Below are positions 23,665 to 35,007 of a DNA stretch of 64,000 nt, in pieces; position 1 is the first letter of the stretch, and each line of letters opens with the position of its first letter. The translations under genes were made by a program, and so were the position numbers. Below the pieces are notes generated by a model. That model was given only the letters and a program-made list of their open reading frames with translations, was not told the origin of the DNA and did no database searches. The stretch is from Lonicera japonica (lineage: Eukaryota; Streptophyta; Magnoliopsida; Dipsacales; Caprifoliaceae): NCBI GenBank assembly GCA_021464415.1, contig CM038471.1, positions 27,997,234-28,061,233 of the forward strand, in the 5' to 3' direction.

Positions 23665-24189
23665 CATGCTTCCCTAAATTTCGAATATTCGCATACTTCT
23701 TAAATCATCGCACCATCATTTTAAAAACTTGGTTTTGAAAAGGTTTCGAATCTTGAGTTGCCTGATTTATGGAGTATGTTACGCTACTTGAAATTACCTA
23801 AATACAGATGCATGCATGCAAGACCGACAATTTTCCGAGAACATAGCAACAGTGAAAAGACAAATAATAATTTTCGGTTAATTGGTGAGTGGGTGTAAGG
23901 TGATAAGAGAAATGGAGTGCTGCCGACTTGAGATTTTGCTGATCTTGCGTCATGCTTTCATCTTTGACAAGTTACTATCTTCTTCGAGTCCGTGTGCGTT
24001 ACTACTTTTTGCTCTTACCCTCAATCTCAGGAGGCTTACAGATATTATGCATTTTTAGGAGTGGGTGTGGACAGGCTTGATTCTTGAGAGAGGTGGGGGC
24101 TTTCAATTGCTAAACCAATTGATTGACTTAATTCTACCTTCAGGGTTTTTGGTTCTGCTGATAGGACAACAACAGGGTCGTGGTGATGT
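23665..24189. other. Unassigned stretch left of the D element
   Basis: Non-coding as far as can be seen. It may belong to the D interior, into which P1 appears to have inserted; I cannot show this because the other P1 flank is lost. Confidence 0.4.
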
Positions 24190-24520
24190 GGGTAGGACAT
24201 TATCAGTGCGAATGATGAATGGAGAGGCTAGTTGTTCGGGTCTTCTTGTCGATACCCTCAGTAAATGTACCTTCGGCACCCTCAGTGTATGCGAACGATG
24301 ATAGTGAGGCTAGTCTTCAGGGAGCTGTTATGGTCTTCTTGTAGAAACCCTCAATGCATATACCCTTTGCACCCTCAGTGTATGCGAACGATGATGGTGA
24401 GGCTAGTCTTCAGGGAGCTGTTCGGGTCTTCTTATCGATACCCTCAATGCATATACCCTCTGCACCCTTAGTGTATGCGAATGATGATGGTAAGGCTAGT
24501 CTTCGAAAAGCTATTATGAT
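24190..24520. repeat. 93-bp tandem repeat at the end of D gag
   Basis: GTGTATGCGAACGATGATG recurs at about 24285, 24378 and 24471, so the period is 93 bp, or 31 codons. The minus-strand gag frame runs into this array and stops at 24468. Confidence 0.85.
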
Positions 24521-25010
24521 CTGCATCAAGGACGGCTTGAAGATTACGGTTTTGAAGGGGTTGGTTATGTTTAGGGTTTAGCCGGGTGGCTTCGGGATCT
24601 TGCACTGGTGGTATATCGACGTTGGCAGGGACCACAAGAGGTGGGGGGTTGATGTTGGTATGAACTGGAAGGTGGATGTTAGGCGAAGCTACTGGGCCTT
24701 GGGTTTGGTTTTCTTCAGTGGGGTATGGATTTGGATTGGGTTGGTTTGGTTCAGCTCGTGTTCTGGTAGCGATTAGGGTGTCCAGACGAGCTTGGGTGGC
24801 ATCTTGGTGATTCTTCATGATGGCTATAGACTGGGTCAGATCCTGGATTAAATGGTAGAGGTGTTCAAGGGTTAAGGTGCCACCCTCGATTTGTGGGAGA
24901 ATAGGACCAGGCGGCGGATCTGCTGCACGAGAGGCTTCATCATGGTTATCCTCAGTATTGTTGACCACGGTTAGATCGATCGATAGCTCGGTGTTGTGAC
25001 AAGAAGGCAT
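24468..25010 (-). pseudogene. gag: D-family gag, N-terminal part
   Basis: The frame starts MPSCHNTELSIDL at 25010. A helical stretch follows (LEHLYHLIQDLTQSIAIMKN, about residues 50-70), then a proline/asparagine-rich segment, as in the N-terminal part of A and B gag. The capsid core and zinc knuckle are absent because the frame enters a 93-bp tandem repeat and stops. It lies downstream of a PBS and leader in the expected order. The assignment rests on position and composition more than on strong residue identity. Confidence 0.65.
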
Positions 25011-25614
25011 GATCGGTGGTAAGTATGATCTTGTGGATCGTCTGGTGCGAAAAATAATCTGAGTGTGGAGAAGAATGGGGAGAAAGAAGTCGGAGATTTG
25101 ACCGAAAAATTAATATTTTCCCATGAGTTGCATAATTCTCAGAAAACTGTGACTCGACAGGAAAATAAAATCGAAAATCACTTTTTTGGTGAAAAGGCAA
25201 AAATAGACTGACAGCAACAACTTGAGAGCCCCGTGGATAGGTTTAGGGTAGGAATATGAATTCCCGGGGTGCCCTTATAACCTTTCGATTTTAAAAATTA
25301 ATTTTTGAAAAATTCATTTTGGAAAATGACTCAGTTTTTTAGAAATATTTTGAAAAACATTTTTTTTAAATCGAGAAGTTCTCTCATCTTAGAGTTGCTT
25401 TTCATGGAAATAGTGACAGGAAAATTCTCACTAACGAGTTTTAGTGAGGGGTTTCTACGGACAGGGTTGGATAGCCACCGACCGTACTTGCCAAACCAAA
25501 AGTGGTATGTATGACAAGACCTTTTGTTCACTAATCTCACGACTGACGGTTAAGAAAACATGCAGAAATTCGTGTGTACTAGGCTGACGCATCCTATATG
25601 CAAGCGTGGTTAAA

Positions 25615-25810
25615 AGGGGTAAGGTTTAAGGCTCCCTCCTATTTGGCTAGGTCTTGCTATATACCCCAAGGGCGAGTACGTGCAAGGACCTTTTGATATA
25701 CATTCTGGGTACGTGAGTGTTCTCATCACTCGATATACCTCAGTTTTAGTACTTGGCCAAGGAGAGTGGTCCCATGCGCTTTTGGCTAGTGTAGACCCGC
25801 AAGTCCACGG
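25615..25810 (-). other. Conserved 5' leader block with stem-loop (D)
   Basis: Shares long identical stretches with A (4015-4205), including the GAGTG-loop-CACTC hairpin and the following TACTTGGCCAAGGAGAGTGG. It lies between PBS and gag, as in A and B. Confidence 0.6.
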
Positions 25811-26125
25811 CCTAGTCACGACTTTGGTCTCGAGGTTGATAGGGTAAATTCACACTCGCGATAATGCATGATAATAGTGGGTCCGTGCACAATAACAATT
25901 ATGGAGGTATATTATGAAGAACGCTTTAGGGTTTGTTCGAGTACTTTCAATTTTTATTTATGAAAAGATTTTCCTTAAACAATTATTACAAACAAAAAGG
26001 AAACAAGGTACTCACCTAAATCGTATCTATGTCATCCTAAGACTAAGGCCAAAAAAGAAAGCATGCAAATATAATCAATTATCCACACATTTTACTATTG
26101 TTTAGAGTCTAATCCTCTTAACACA

Positions 26126-26143
26126 TCCCCAGCAGAGTCGCCA
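26126..26143 (-). other. Primer binding site of D
   Basis: The minus strand reads TGGCGACTCTGCTGGGGA, one base past the LTR end. It is identical to the site in A. Confidence 0.85.
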
Positions 26144-26144
26144 C

Positions 26145-28194
26145 TGTGAGAACCCGCGTTCTCGACGCTCGGGGGTCGTCGTGGGCGGCGATTCAAATGT
26201 TGATTTGGAAATCGGTTTTGAAAAGAATAAGAGTCGCCATTTTGTTTTACTAAACAAACAAAAAAGGTTTGTGTAAAAGAGACGTATTTATGGACTAAAT
26301 ATCCTCCTATACACAATGTATGCGAAACTAGTTGATTCGAAGGTTCGGGGATTATGTTACGAATCTGGAAAGTGTTCGGCACCCAATTCGCCTTTTCGGT
26401 CTCTTGAGTAGGATATGCGTGTGTTATAATTCAGTTCTTGCATGCTATTGCTATTACTTTACAGCTTTTCGTGCTTGCCTTAGAAATCGGGATTTTGGAG
26501 ATGGGATGAAAACGATGTGTTTCCTAGTTCGCCCATAATTTTGAAAATAAGTGCGTGTGTGTGTGATTTAGAAAAGAGAGTTTGACAATAGTAAATGCAA
26601 TGAAACAAGTGATTTTGTAAAGCATTGGGCTTTTCGAAAACTGATTCAATGTGGAATCTTATATTCGATGTGATATGAGGCGAGTTGATCGATCGTATAC
26701 CGTAGTCTATTGATTAAACTGGTATAGATGGCGCTAGTACTCTCATAATCGAGTATTTATCACATACACACCGCAATCTATGAGTTAGATTGGATATATA
26801 GCGATTATCGATTCCTTCGTATAACAATGCCGCTAATCCGAACTTTTCAAAAAGTAAGAAAGTAGTAATACTATTTTGAAATTGGATTAGGGTCTATTAT
26901 ACGCCTTCGGTTTTGAAAAACAATTTAAAAAAAGGTTTTGAAAAGCTATTAAGTAATAGAAATTATGCAAACAAGAGTATGAATTATAAAATCGACGAAT
27001 AAATAAAAGAAGAGAGAGAAAATTATATATGAGCCTCCTTGGATGGAGAGAATAAGGATCTCTTGGTGTGTACCATGAAATCCCCTTGATTGTTGATGAA
27101 AATAATGAATGGAGGTGGGGTCTATTTATAGTTCAAAAAATACTTGGAGAGCAAGAAAAGATATTGTAACTAGGATTCTTGGAGCTTATCGCGAAATCTT
27201 TCCACCGTTGGATCATCCTGATTTTTGGATATATGTTGGGAATAAAAGTCTTCTAGATTGTGTCAAAATTTCAGGTCGATCAGATTTCGGGAAGGTTCCC
27301 TTTTGCTTTGATTGGTACGAAGAGTTTGTTTCTGCGTAGGAAAGGTACCTCTTGTAGACAAGGTCACTTGTTTGCACGACAAGTCAAGTTCTAACTGTTG
27401 GATCATGCTGATATTAGGATATTTATTTCCAATATAAGTCTTCTAGACTCTGTAAAAAATTGAGACGATCGGAATTCGGGAAGGACTCCGTCTCCTCGAA
27501 TTGGTACAAAGCGTTTGTTCCCGCGTAGGAAACGTACTTGCGTACAACAACCTCAAGAACTGAACTTCTAGCCGTTGGATTATGCTAATTTTTGGATATA
27601 TTTTCCCTCCAAATGTTTTCTAGCTTGTGTCCAAATTTGAGGTCGATCAGAATTCGGGAAGGCCAATATTTATTTTAATTTGCTACGAAGGACATTTCAA
27701 CTAGAATTGCACGATAGACAAATTGTTTCTTGATGATCCCATGTCCAACAAAGCTGAATTTTGAATATGTTCTTCCCCACAATAAGGCCTTTCTACTTAC
27801 CAAACTTCAAACCCTTTTAACTTCGAGAAGACCTCCATTAGATCACCCGAATCAAACTCATGATTTTCTGAATTTTCGGAGATCCAACTCTCGGATTGAG
27901 CTGATTTTCGAGTATGCTACTCCTTTTGATAATGTCTAACAACTCTCAAAGTTTGAGGATGATCCAAAATGCGTAACACTCCTTTCACAAGTTCCTAGAA
28001 GTTTTGACGATTTTTGGTTTCGACAATTTTCGATAATTCTGTAACTCCTCATCCGGGGTCCTTTCGGCTTTCTTCTTTGACTTGTATCACATGTACATAG
28101 TTTTTGTGCATCCAAAAATTCTCGTGCATGCATGCGTGTTCATTTCTTTAAAAAATCAGAATTCTTGCGAGGATCGCAAAATGAGGTGTTCACA
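26145..28194 (-). repeat. D LTR, middle copy
   Basis: A 2050-bp LTR, TGTGAACACC...GCGGGTTCTCACA on the minus strand, nearly identical to 28567-30614. A TATA box lies at about 27122-27130. Upstream of it are three degenerate direct repeats of about 175-195 bp, each marked by a form of CCGTTGGATCATCCTGAT (27203, 27397, 27571). The 3' part (26222-26405) is conserved with the A, B and C LTRs. Confidence 0.88.
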
Positions 28195-28566
28195 GACCCT
28201 CTCGGCCTGGGTTCTTTGTGAAGCAAAGAAAGCAGGATGATAACGAGAACACATCATTTTGCGACGCTCGCATGAATCACAAGTGATATTTTAAAAATAA
28301 TGCAATGCAAATGATGCCATGCGATGCTGCTTATCTCTCTTCTTGGGATGGATGGGCTATGTTTGGAATATACCTTGTGCCTTGCTGTGATGTGTGATCC
28401 ACGTAGAGGGGTGAACCCCCTGCTTTAGCAAAGTGTGATAGTCGCGTAGAGGGTGAGCCCTACTTTAACGGACTATGGGCCATGCAAAGGGTGATCCTTT
28501 GCCGTAACGGGCCTGTGAGCCGTGTAGAGGGCGATCCCCTGCCTTAACGGGCTTGTGAGCCGTCTC
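28195..28566 (-). other. D 3' UTR remnant with hairpin repeats and polypurine tract
   Basis: Read on the minus strand this ends in GGCCGAGAGGGTC, the polypurine tract, directly before the middle LTR. At 28402-28561 are about four tandem ~40-bp units, each with a short hairpin. The clearest is GCAAAGG-loop-CCTTTGC. The rest of the interior has been deleted up to the right LTR, where no PBS remains. Confidence 0.75.
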
Positions 28567-30614
28567 TGTGAGAACCCGCGTTCTCGATGCCCGGGGGTCC
28601 TCGTGGGCGGCGATTCAGTTATTGATTTGGAAATCGGTTTTAAAAAGAATAAGAGTCGCCAGTTTGTTTTACTAAACAAACAAAATAGGTTTGTGTAAAA
28701 GAGACGTATTTATGGACTAAATATCCTCCTATACACAATGTATGCGAAACTAGTTGATTCAAAGGTTCGGGGATTATGTTACGAATTTGGAAAGTGTTAG
28801 GCACCCAATTCTCCTTTTCGGTCTCTTGAGTAGGATATGCGTGTGTTATAATTCAGTTCTTGCATGCTATTGCTATTACTTTACAGCTTTTCGTGCTTGC
28901 CTTAGAAATTGGGATTTTGGAGATGGGATGAAAACGATGTGTTTCCTAGTTCGCCCATAAATTTGAAAATAAGTGTGTGTGTGATTTAGAAAAGAGAGTT
29001 TGACAATAGTAAATGCAATGAAACAAGTGATTTTGTAAAGCATTGGGCTTTTCGAAAACTGATTCAATGTGGAATCTTATATTCGATGTGATATGAGGCG
29101 AGTTGATCGATCGTATACCGTAGTCTATTGATTAAACTGGTATAGATGGCGCTAGTACTCTCATAATCGAGTATTTATCACATACACACCGCAATCTATG
29201 AGTTAGATTGGATATATAGCGATTATCGATTCCTTCGTATAACAATGCCGCTAATCCGAACTTTTAAAAAAGTAAGAAAGTAGTAATACTATTTTGGAAT
29301 TAGATTAGGGTCTATTATACGCCTTTGGTTTTGAAAAACAATTTAAAAAATGGTTTTGAAAAGATATTAAGTAATATAAATTATGCGAACAAGAGTATGA
29401 ATTATAAAATCGACGAATAAATAAAAGAAGAGAGAGAAAATTATACCTGAGCCTCCTTGGATGGAGAGAATAAGGATCTCTTGGTGTGTACCACGAAATC
29501 CCCTTGATTGTTGATGAAAATAATGAATGGAGGGGGAGTCTATTTATAGTTGAAAAAAATACTTGGTGAGCAAGAAAAGATATTGTAACTAGGACTCTTG
29601 GAGCTTATTGAGAAACCTTTCCACCGTTGGATCATCCTTATTTTTGGATATATGTCGGGAATAGAAGTCTTCTAGATTGTTTCAAAATTTCAGGTCGATC
29701 AGATTTCGGGAAGGTTCCCTTTTGCTTTGATTGGTACGAAGAGTTCGTTTCCGCGTAGGAAAGGTACCTCTTGTAGACAAGGTCACTTGTTTGCACGATA
29801 AGTCAAGTTCTAACCGTTGGATCATGTTGATATTTCGATATGTATTGCCAATATAACTCTTCTAGACGCTGTAAAAAATTTGAGATGAGCGGAGTTCGGG
29901 AAGGACTCGGTCTCCTCGAATTGGTACAAAGAGTTTGTTCCCGCGTAAGAAACGTACTTGCGTACAACAACCTCAATAAATGAACTTCTAGCAATTGGAT
30001 TATGCTAATTTTTGGATATATGTTCCCTCCAAATGTTTTCTAGCTTGTGTCCAAATTTGAGGTCGATCAGAATTCGGGAAGGCCAATATTTATTTTAATT
30101 TGCTACGAAGGACATTTCGACTAGAATTGCACGATAGACAAATTGTTTCTTGATGCTCCCATGTCCAACAAAGCTGAATTTTGAATATATTCTTCCCCAC
30201 AATAAGGCCTTTCTACTTACCAAACTTTAAACCATTTTAAATTCGAGAAGACCTCCATTAGATCACCCGAATCAAACTCATGATTTTCTGAATTTTCGGA
30301 GATCCGACTGTCGGATTAAGCTGATTTTCGAGTATGCTACTCCTTTTGACAATGTCTAACAACTCTCAAAGTTTGAGGATAATACAAAATGCGTAACACT
30401 CCTTTCACAAGTTCCTAGAAGTTTTGACGATTTTTGGTTTCGGCAATTTTCGATAATTCTGTAACTCCTCATCCGGGGTCCTTTCGGCTTTCTTCTTTGA
30501 CCTGTATCACATGTACATAGTTTTTGTGCATCCAAAAATGATCGTGCATGCATGCGTGTTCATTTCTTTAAAAAATCAGAATTCTTGCAGGAGTCGCAAA
30601 ATGAGGTGTTCACA
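28567..30614 (-). repeat. D LTR, right copy
   Basis: A 2048-bp partner of the LTR at 26145-28194, with only scattered substitutions and small indels. Its right flank (ATAAG) has no polypurine tract, so it is the outer 5' LTR. Near-identity of the two copies suggests a young duplication. Confidence 0.88.
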
Positions 30615-30671
30615 ATAAGCGTCTTAGCCAAATTGGTAGAACACTAGTGATCTATTTTTTACTTTGTCTAA

Positions 30672-30912
30672 AACGTGTGATATATAATAGAATAATATTT
30701 TAAAAAAATATGACACTTTTGTGTGGGATCGTCATATTTAAGGTTACATTTATGTTGGTTTTACGAATATATATAATACCCTCAATTATGTCACTTTGAT
30801 TTTTCTTATTTTCTTCGAAAAAGTTGTCTAGAAAAATAATTCAATTCGATTAGGTCAATTTGTGTGTCGTATGCGAATATTTGTTCATATGGAAGGTAAT
30901 GAACTTTTTATT
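30672..30912 (+). repeat. Direct repeat copy 1 (partner 34771-35007)
   Basis: About 240 bp match 34771-35007 with scattered differences, for example around TTCGATTAGGTCAATTTGTG. The copies lie 4.1 kb apart. Confidence 0.8.
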
Positions 30913-33033
30913 AATTAATCTTTGCATGTCAAATCTCGCAATTTGAGATGTGTCCAGATTTTCATTAGTTGGAGCAATTAAATCATAAATTTACAATTAT
31001 TTGTGTATTTCCCTGAGTTTGCTCGAGAATGAACTAATCAAAATGTATGCATCTGTGTAAGTTGGCACGGACAACTTTTACCGTTGGAAAAAAAAGGCAC
31101 TTGAATGTTCAATAATCAAGATAGAGACAGGCCTACTATAAGCTCCCACCGCCTACTATAAGCGCCCACCGCCCACTTTGTTTATCTCCATAATTGTGGA
31201 AATTAGACTATTTATAATTAGTCAATTTATAATTTCTATACATAACTTAAATAATAAAAAATTCCTATCGACAGTGCTATATATTTAATTTATATGTAAA
31301 TTCTAAATTTGAATATGTGGAATTTTGTCAGAAAACGTATAAAAACTAACAAATGACAAAAAAAAAAGAAAAGAAAAACGGGTTAGGTATTTTCGAAAAG
31401 ATTAGGCGCCGAATCCTTAAAAGACTTATAAGGGGGAACGATTTAACAATAAGGAGAAGCTAGAAAACTCAAATAAAGTCTTTTTATATAATAATAACAA
31501 TTAAAGTTTATTCATGAAAACTTAAATTAAGATATTTGTATGGGCTTTTTAAAATTCGTAGATTCTTCAAAATTCATAGATTATTCTGAATCTATATAGA
31601 TTTTAACATATTTTAATAAATCCATTTAGACTAACTAATTTTATGGAATGGACACTTTAGTATTTCTATGTATTTTTATAAATTCATTGGTTCTTCTAAT
31701 TATAATAAAAACATCAACGAAAAAATAATAAAAGAATTTTGATTACGATTTTGAAGAATAAATAAGACTTTTTAAAATCTGAATTGAATATCCATCAACT
31801 TTCAAATTCCAAAAAAATCCTATAGAATCCAAATTGAATTAGAGATCGAATTCACTCGAACAATATACGTCAAGGAGATTTAGTATCTCACTTAATGTTG
31901 AATTCTTTATACAGAATTTTAAATAGCATAAATGAATTTATAAACATATTTTAATTTTTGTTTGACCATTATTTTTTCATTTAAGTCTTTCAAACACTCC
32001 CTAAAGTAGAATAGAATTATTTATAAATACACAATAATTCATTAATTGAAACAGAACTAAATTTAAAAGTGATTTATGTAACAAACTAATATTCACCGCT
32101 TAAGTTCAACCAACCAAGTAATTAGTAAATATGCACGGCTTTAATTTGACCTACAATAATATATTCATCGGATGGCCCCAAAGGTCCCAAAGGTCTTTGA
32201 CCTTCCACAAATATTAAATCAAAATGCACAGGGAATACTGTTTTTAGAAAAATTAAGTTCAATTTTTTTTCTTTTTAATTCTGAAAGTGCCCTAACTAAC
32301 TAAAACAAATAGTTGAAAATTATAATTTCTAACTTAATTGAACTGGTATATTTTATTAAACTTTCTATTTCAATTTTTTAGATTTTTTATTATTTAGTAT
32401 TTTTTTTCAACACTTTCACGCTGACTATCCACATCATTTGTATTATTTATATATAAAGCAATAACTTCCAATACAATTTTCCATACAAACTATGAAATGA
32501 ATAAATTACCTCTACTAAAAAAACTCAATTTATTTTGGGTGATATTATATGAGATGATCGATTATTAGTATAGGAGATAAAATAATGTTAATTTGTTAGT
32601 TCTAAAAGAATAGAGAACACGACATATTTTTAATGGACAACATGATATATTTTTTATGATTTCATTTAATGAAAAAAGTTTTGTATTTTACTCTCTCAAT
32701 ATATTTTTGATACTCTAGAGAGAAAAGTAAATTATACTTTTGCTTTAACTAAATCACAAACAAAACCATAATTACCAAATTTTCCAAAAATATAATATTT
32801 CTAATTCGTTAACACTAATAATTTTTTTCCACCAAGGTTATTTTTTTACTTTATTTGGTAATAAACTTACTATTTAATTTTCTCCAATATTTTAATAAGT
32901 TATTTGACACTTATACAAATAAAACAATAGATAAAAATATGAATAACAGAATGATGTACAAAGAAAATAATATTGAGCCATTTAAATTCTCAGATAAGAG
33001 TAAATCATATTTTCATCTAAAACAAGCACTATC

Positions 33034-33055
33034 ATATATATATATATATATATAT
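33034..33055. repeat. (AT)n microsatellite
   Basis: About 11 AT units. Confidence 0.95.
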
Positions 33056-34082
33056 TGTCAATATTCATGCAAATATTGTGCTCAATGCAAATGCAAGAAA
33101 ATATGACTTTAGTAGTCATGCGCCAGTGGACATATCTATAATTTAATTTACAAGAACACCATTTAACATCAATTTGAGATTTGGGGGATATCAAGCACAA
33201 TGAATAAATTTAATTACCATTGGACCAATAGTGTCGTGTTCCCTAAAATTTAAATCTTGGCTTCGTCCTTGCATTGGAGCAAATATAATTATATATTCAA
33301 AATATGAAGAATTAATAATTGCGTGCATTGTACAAATGTACACTATGTCCATTTCCTAATTACTAAGGATACATTTGTTTGGACATCTTAAGTTTGAATG
33401 AAATTCTTTAAAACTTCAAAGATGGTATAATGTGTTTAGCTAAAAGTAATTAAATTCAACAACAACAACAAATAGTTGCGAGATAATTGTACTTATAATT
33501 TTGTTGAACATTACAAATATCTAGCAAGAACCAAAATCGCTGTAATATTTAAAAAAATGTTGGTTTCATAACACTTAAAACTTCATATTATATAGTTGTG
33601 TTTGACTGCACAAATTTCCTACAGCTTAATCAAATCTAATTTTATCATTTTTCATGTAATTCAAGCCCACATTCAAGCCTTTGGATTACATAACAATGTA
33701 AGTTCCTTCAAAAAATTTTGTTTAAGACAACTATTACAGGGTAACAAAGACACCTAGCTTGTAGACCAAGTTGAAATCCTTGAAGGGACTTTGATCTACC
33801 ATATATTAAATCAATAAGTAACAAAAATGCACAGCCACCTTTTTAATTCTGAAAGTTATTAAGAGTATTTCCAAGAGACTCTGTATGTTAAGAAAAAAGA
33901 ACAGGGAGCGAGAGATAGCACTAGATGTAGCAAGCAACGCGCGGCTCTCCATTCAATATTTTTTGTCGAAGTTAAAACAATCACTTGAGCCTTTTTTTTA
34001 TTATTAATATGGATTACTGCCCCTAGTAATCAAGATTAGTGCCTATGTAGTTTTTTTTTATTGTGACCATCTCTTATGCGAC

Positions 34083-34776
34083 GTTGGTGTGTTGCTTAGG
34101 CGTACACTTAGGAGACATACTAATACCTACGTGGCCTAGGTGTACCTCCTAAGAGACGAAGGATAATACCTTTGTGGCTTAGATTTACCTCTTAAGAGAT
34201 GTAGGATAATACCTATGTGGCCTAGCTGTACCTCTTAAGCGAGGTAGTATAATACTAACGTAGCCTAGGTATACCAACTTAGACAACATAGGTAATAGAT
34301 GCGTGGCCTAGGTGTACCTCTTAGGAGACGTAGTACAAATACCAAGGTGGCCTAGGTATACAACCTTAGACGACATAGGATAATAGATGCATATATGCGT
34401 GGCCTAGGTTACCTCTTAGCAGACGTAAAATAATACCAACGTAGCCTAGGTGTACCACCTTAGACGACGAAGAATAATATCTGCGTGGCCTAGTTTTCAT
34501 TCATAGCAGACGTAAGATAATACCAACGTGGACTAGTTGTACCTCCTAGGCGACGTAATATAACACCTATGTGGCCTAAGTATAAAACCTTAGACGATGG
34601 AGGATAATAACTGCGTGGCCTAAACGAAAATTAAAACGATGACTTAATATCATAAGTCGTTTAAAACCTTGGGCAACAGAAATTAGGCGACGTGAACTAA
34701 GGTAAGGCGATGTAAAAACATCTATTAGGCGACAGATATGATACGACGCCTAAATCCCCTTCTTATGTAGTGCATA
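34083..34776. mobile_element. CACTA-like terminus with ~44-bp tandem repeats
   Basis: The right end, read inward on the minus strand, begins CACTACATAAGAAG. This resembles the CACTA (En/Spm) terminus CACTACAAGAAA. Next to it are short sub-terminal repeats (TAGGCGACG, AAGGCGATG and the inverse GACGCCTAA at 34690-34755), typical of this superfamily. Inward lie about 12-13 copies of a ~44-bp unit containing GTGGCCTAGGTGTACCTC. I did not find the left terminus. Confidence 0.6.
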
Positions 34777-35007
34777 ATAAAATAATATTTTATTAAAAAA
34801 TTATACTTTTGTGTGGGATTGTCATATTTAAAGTTACATTTATGTCGGTTTTACGAATATATATGACACTCTTAATTATGTTGCTTTGATGTTTCTTATT
34901 TTCATCAAAAAAGTTGTCTAAGAAAATAATTGAATTCGATTAGGTCAATTTGTGTGTCGTATGCAAATATTCGTTCATATAGAAAATAATGAACTTTTTA
35001 TTATTTA
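34771..35007 (+). repeat. Direct repeat copy 2
   Basis: Partner of 30672-30912. The CACTA-like terminus abuts its left side and the Helitron its right side. Confidence 0.8.

Larger units (their letters stand above)
24190..30614 (-). mobile_element. D-family Tat-like element, composite with shared LTR
   Basis: Read on the minus strand the order is LTR (30614-28567), 372 bp of 3' UTR remnant, polypurine tract, LTR (28194-26145), PBS, leader and gag start. The middle LTR therefore has a polypurine tract on one side and a PBS on the other, as if it were the 3' LTR of one copy and the 5' LTR of the next. The gag is cut short by a tandem repeat on the left. Confidence 0.8.
30615..34082. other. AT-rich non-coding stretch
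   Basis: No gene is supportable. A segment at 30672-30912 recurs in direct orientation at 34771-35007. An (AT)n run lies at 33034-33055. The first bases (GCGTCTTAGCCAAATTGGTA) look like a tRNA 5' half with an A box but lack a B box. Confidence 0.55.

Noticed and set aside
30615..30650. tRNA gene or SINE head (GCGTCTTAGCCAAATTGGTA)
   Set aside because: The A-box-like part is present, but no B box, acceptor stem partner or anticodon arm can be fitted.
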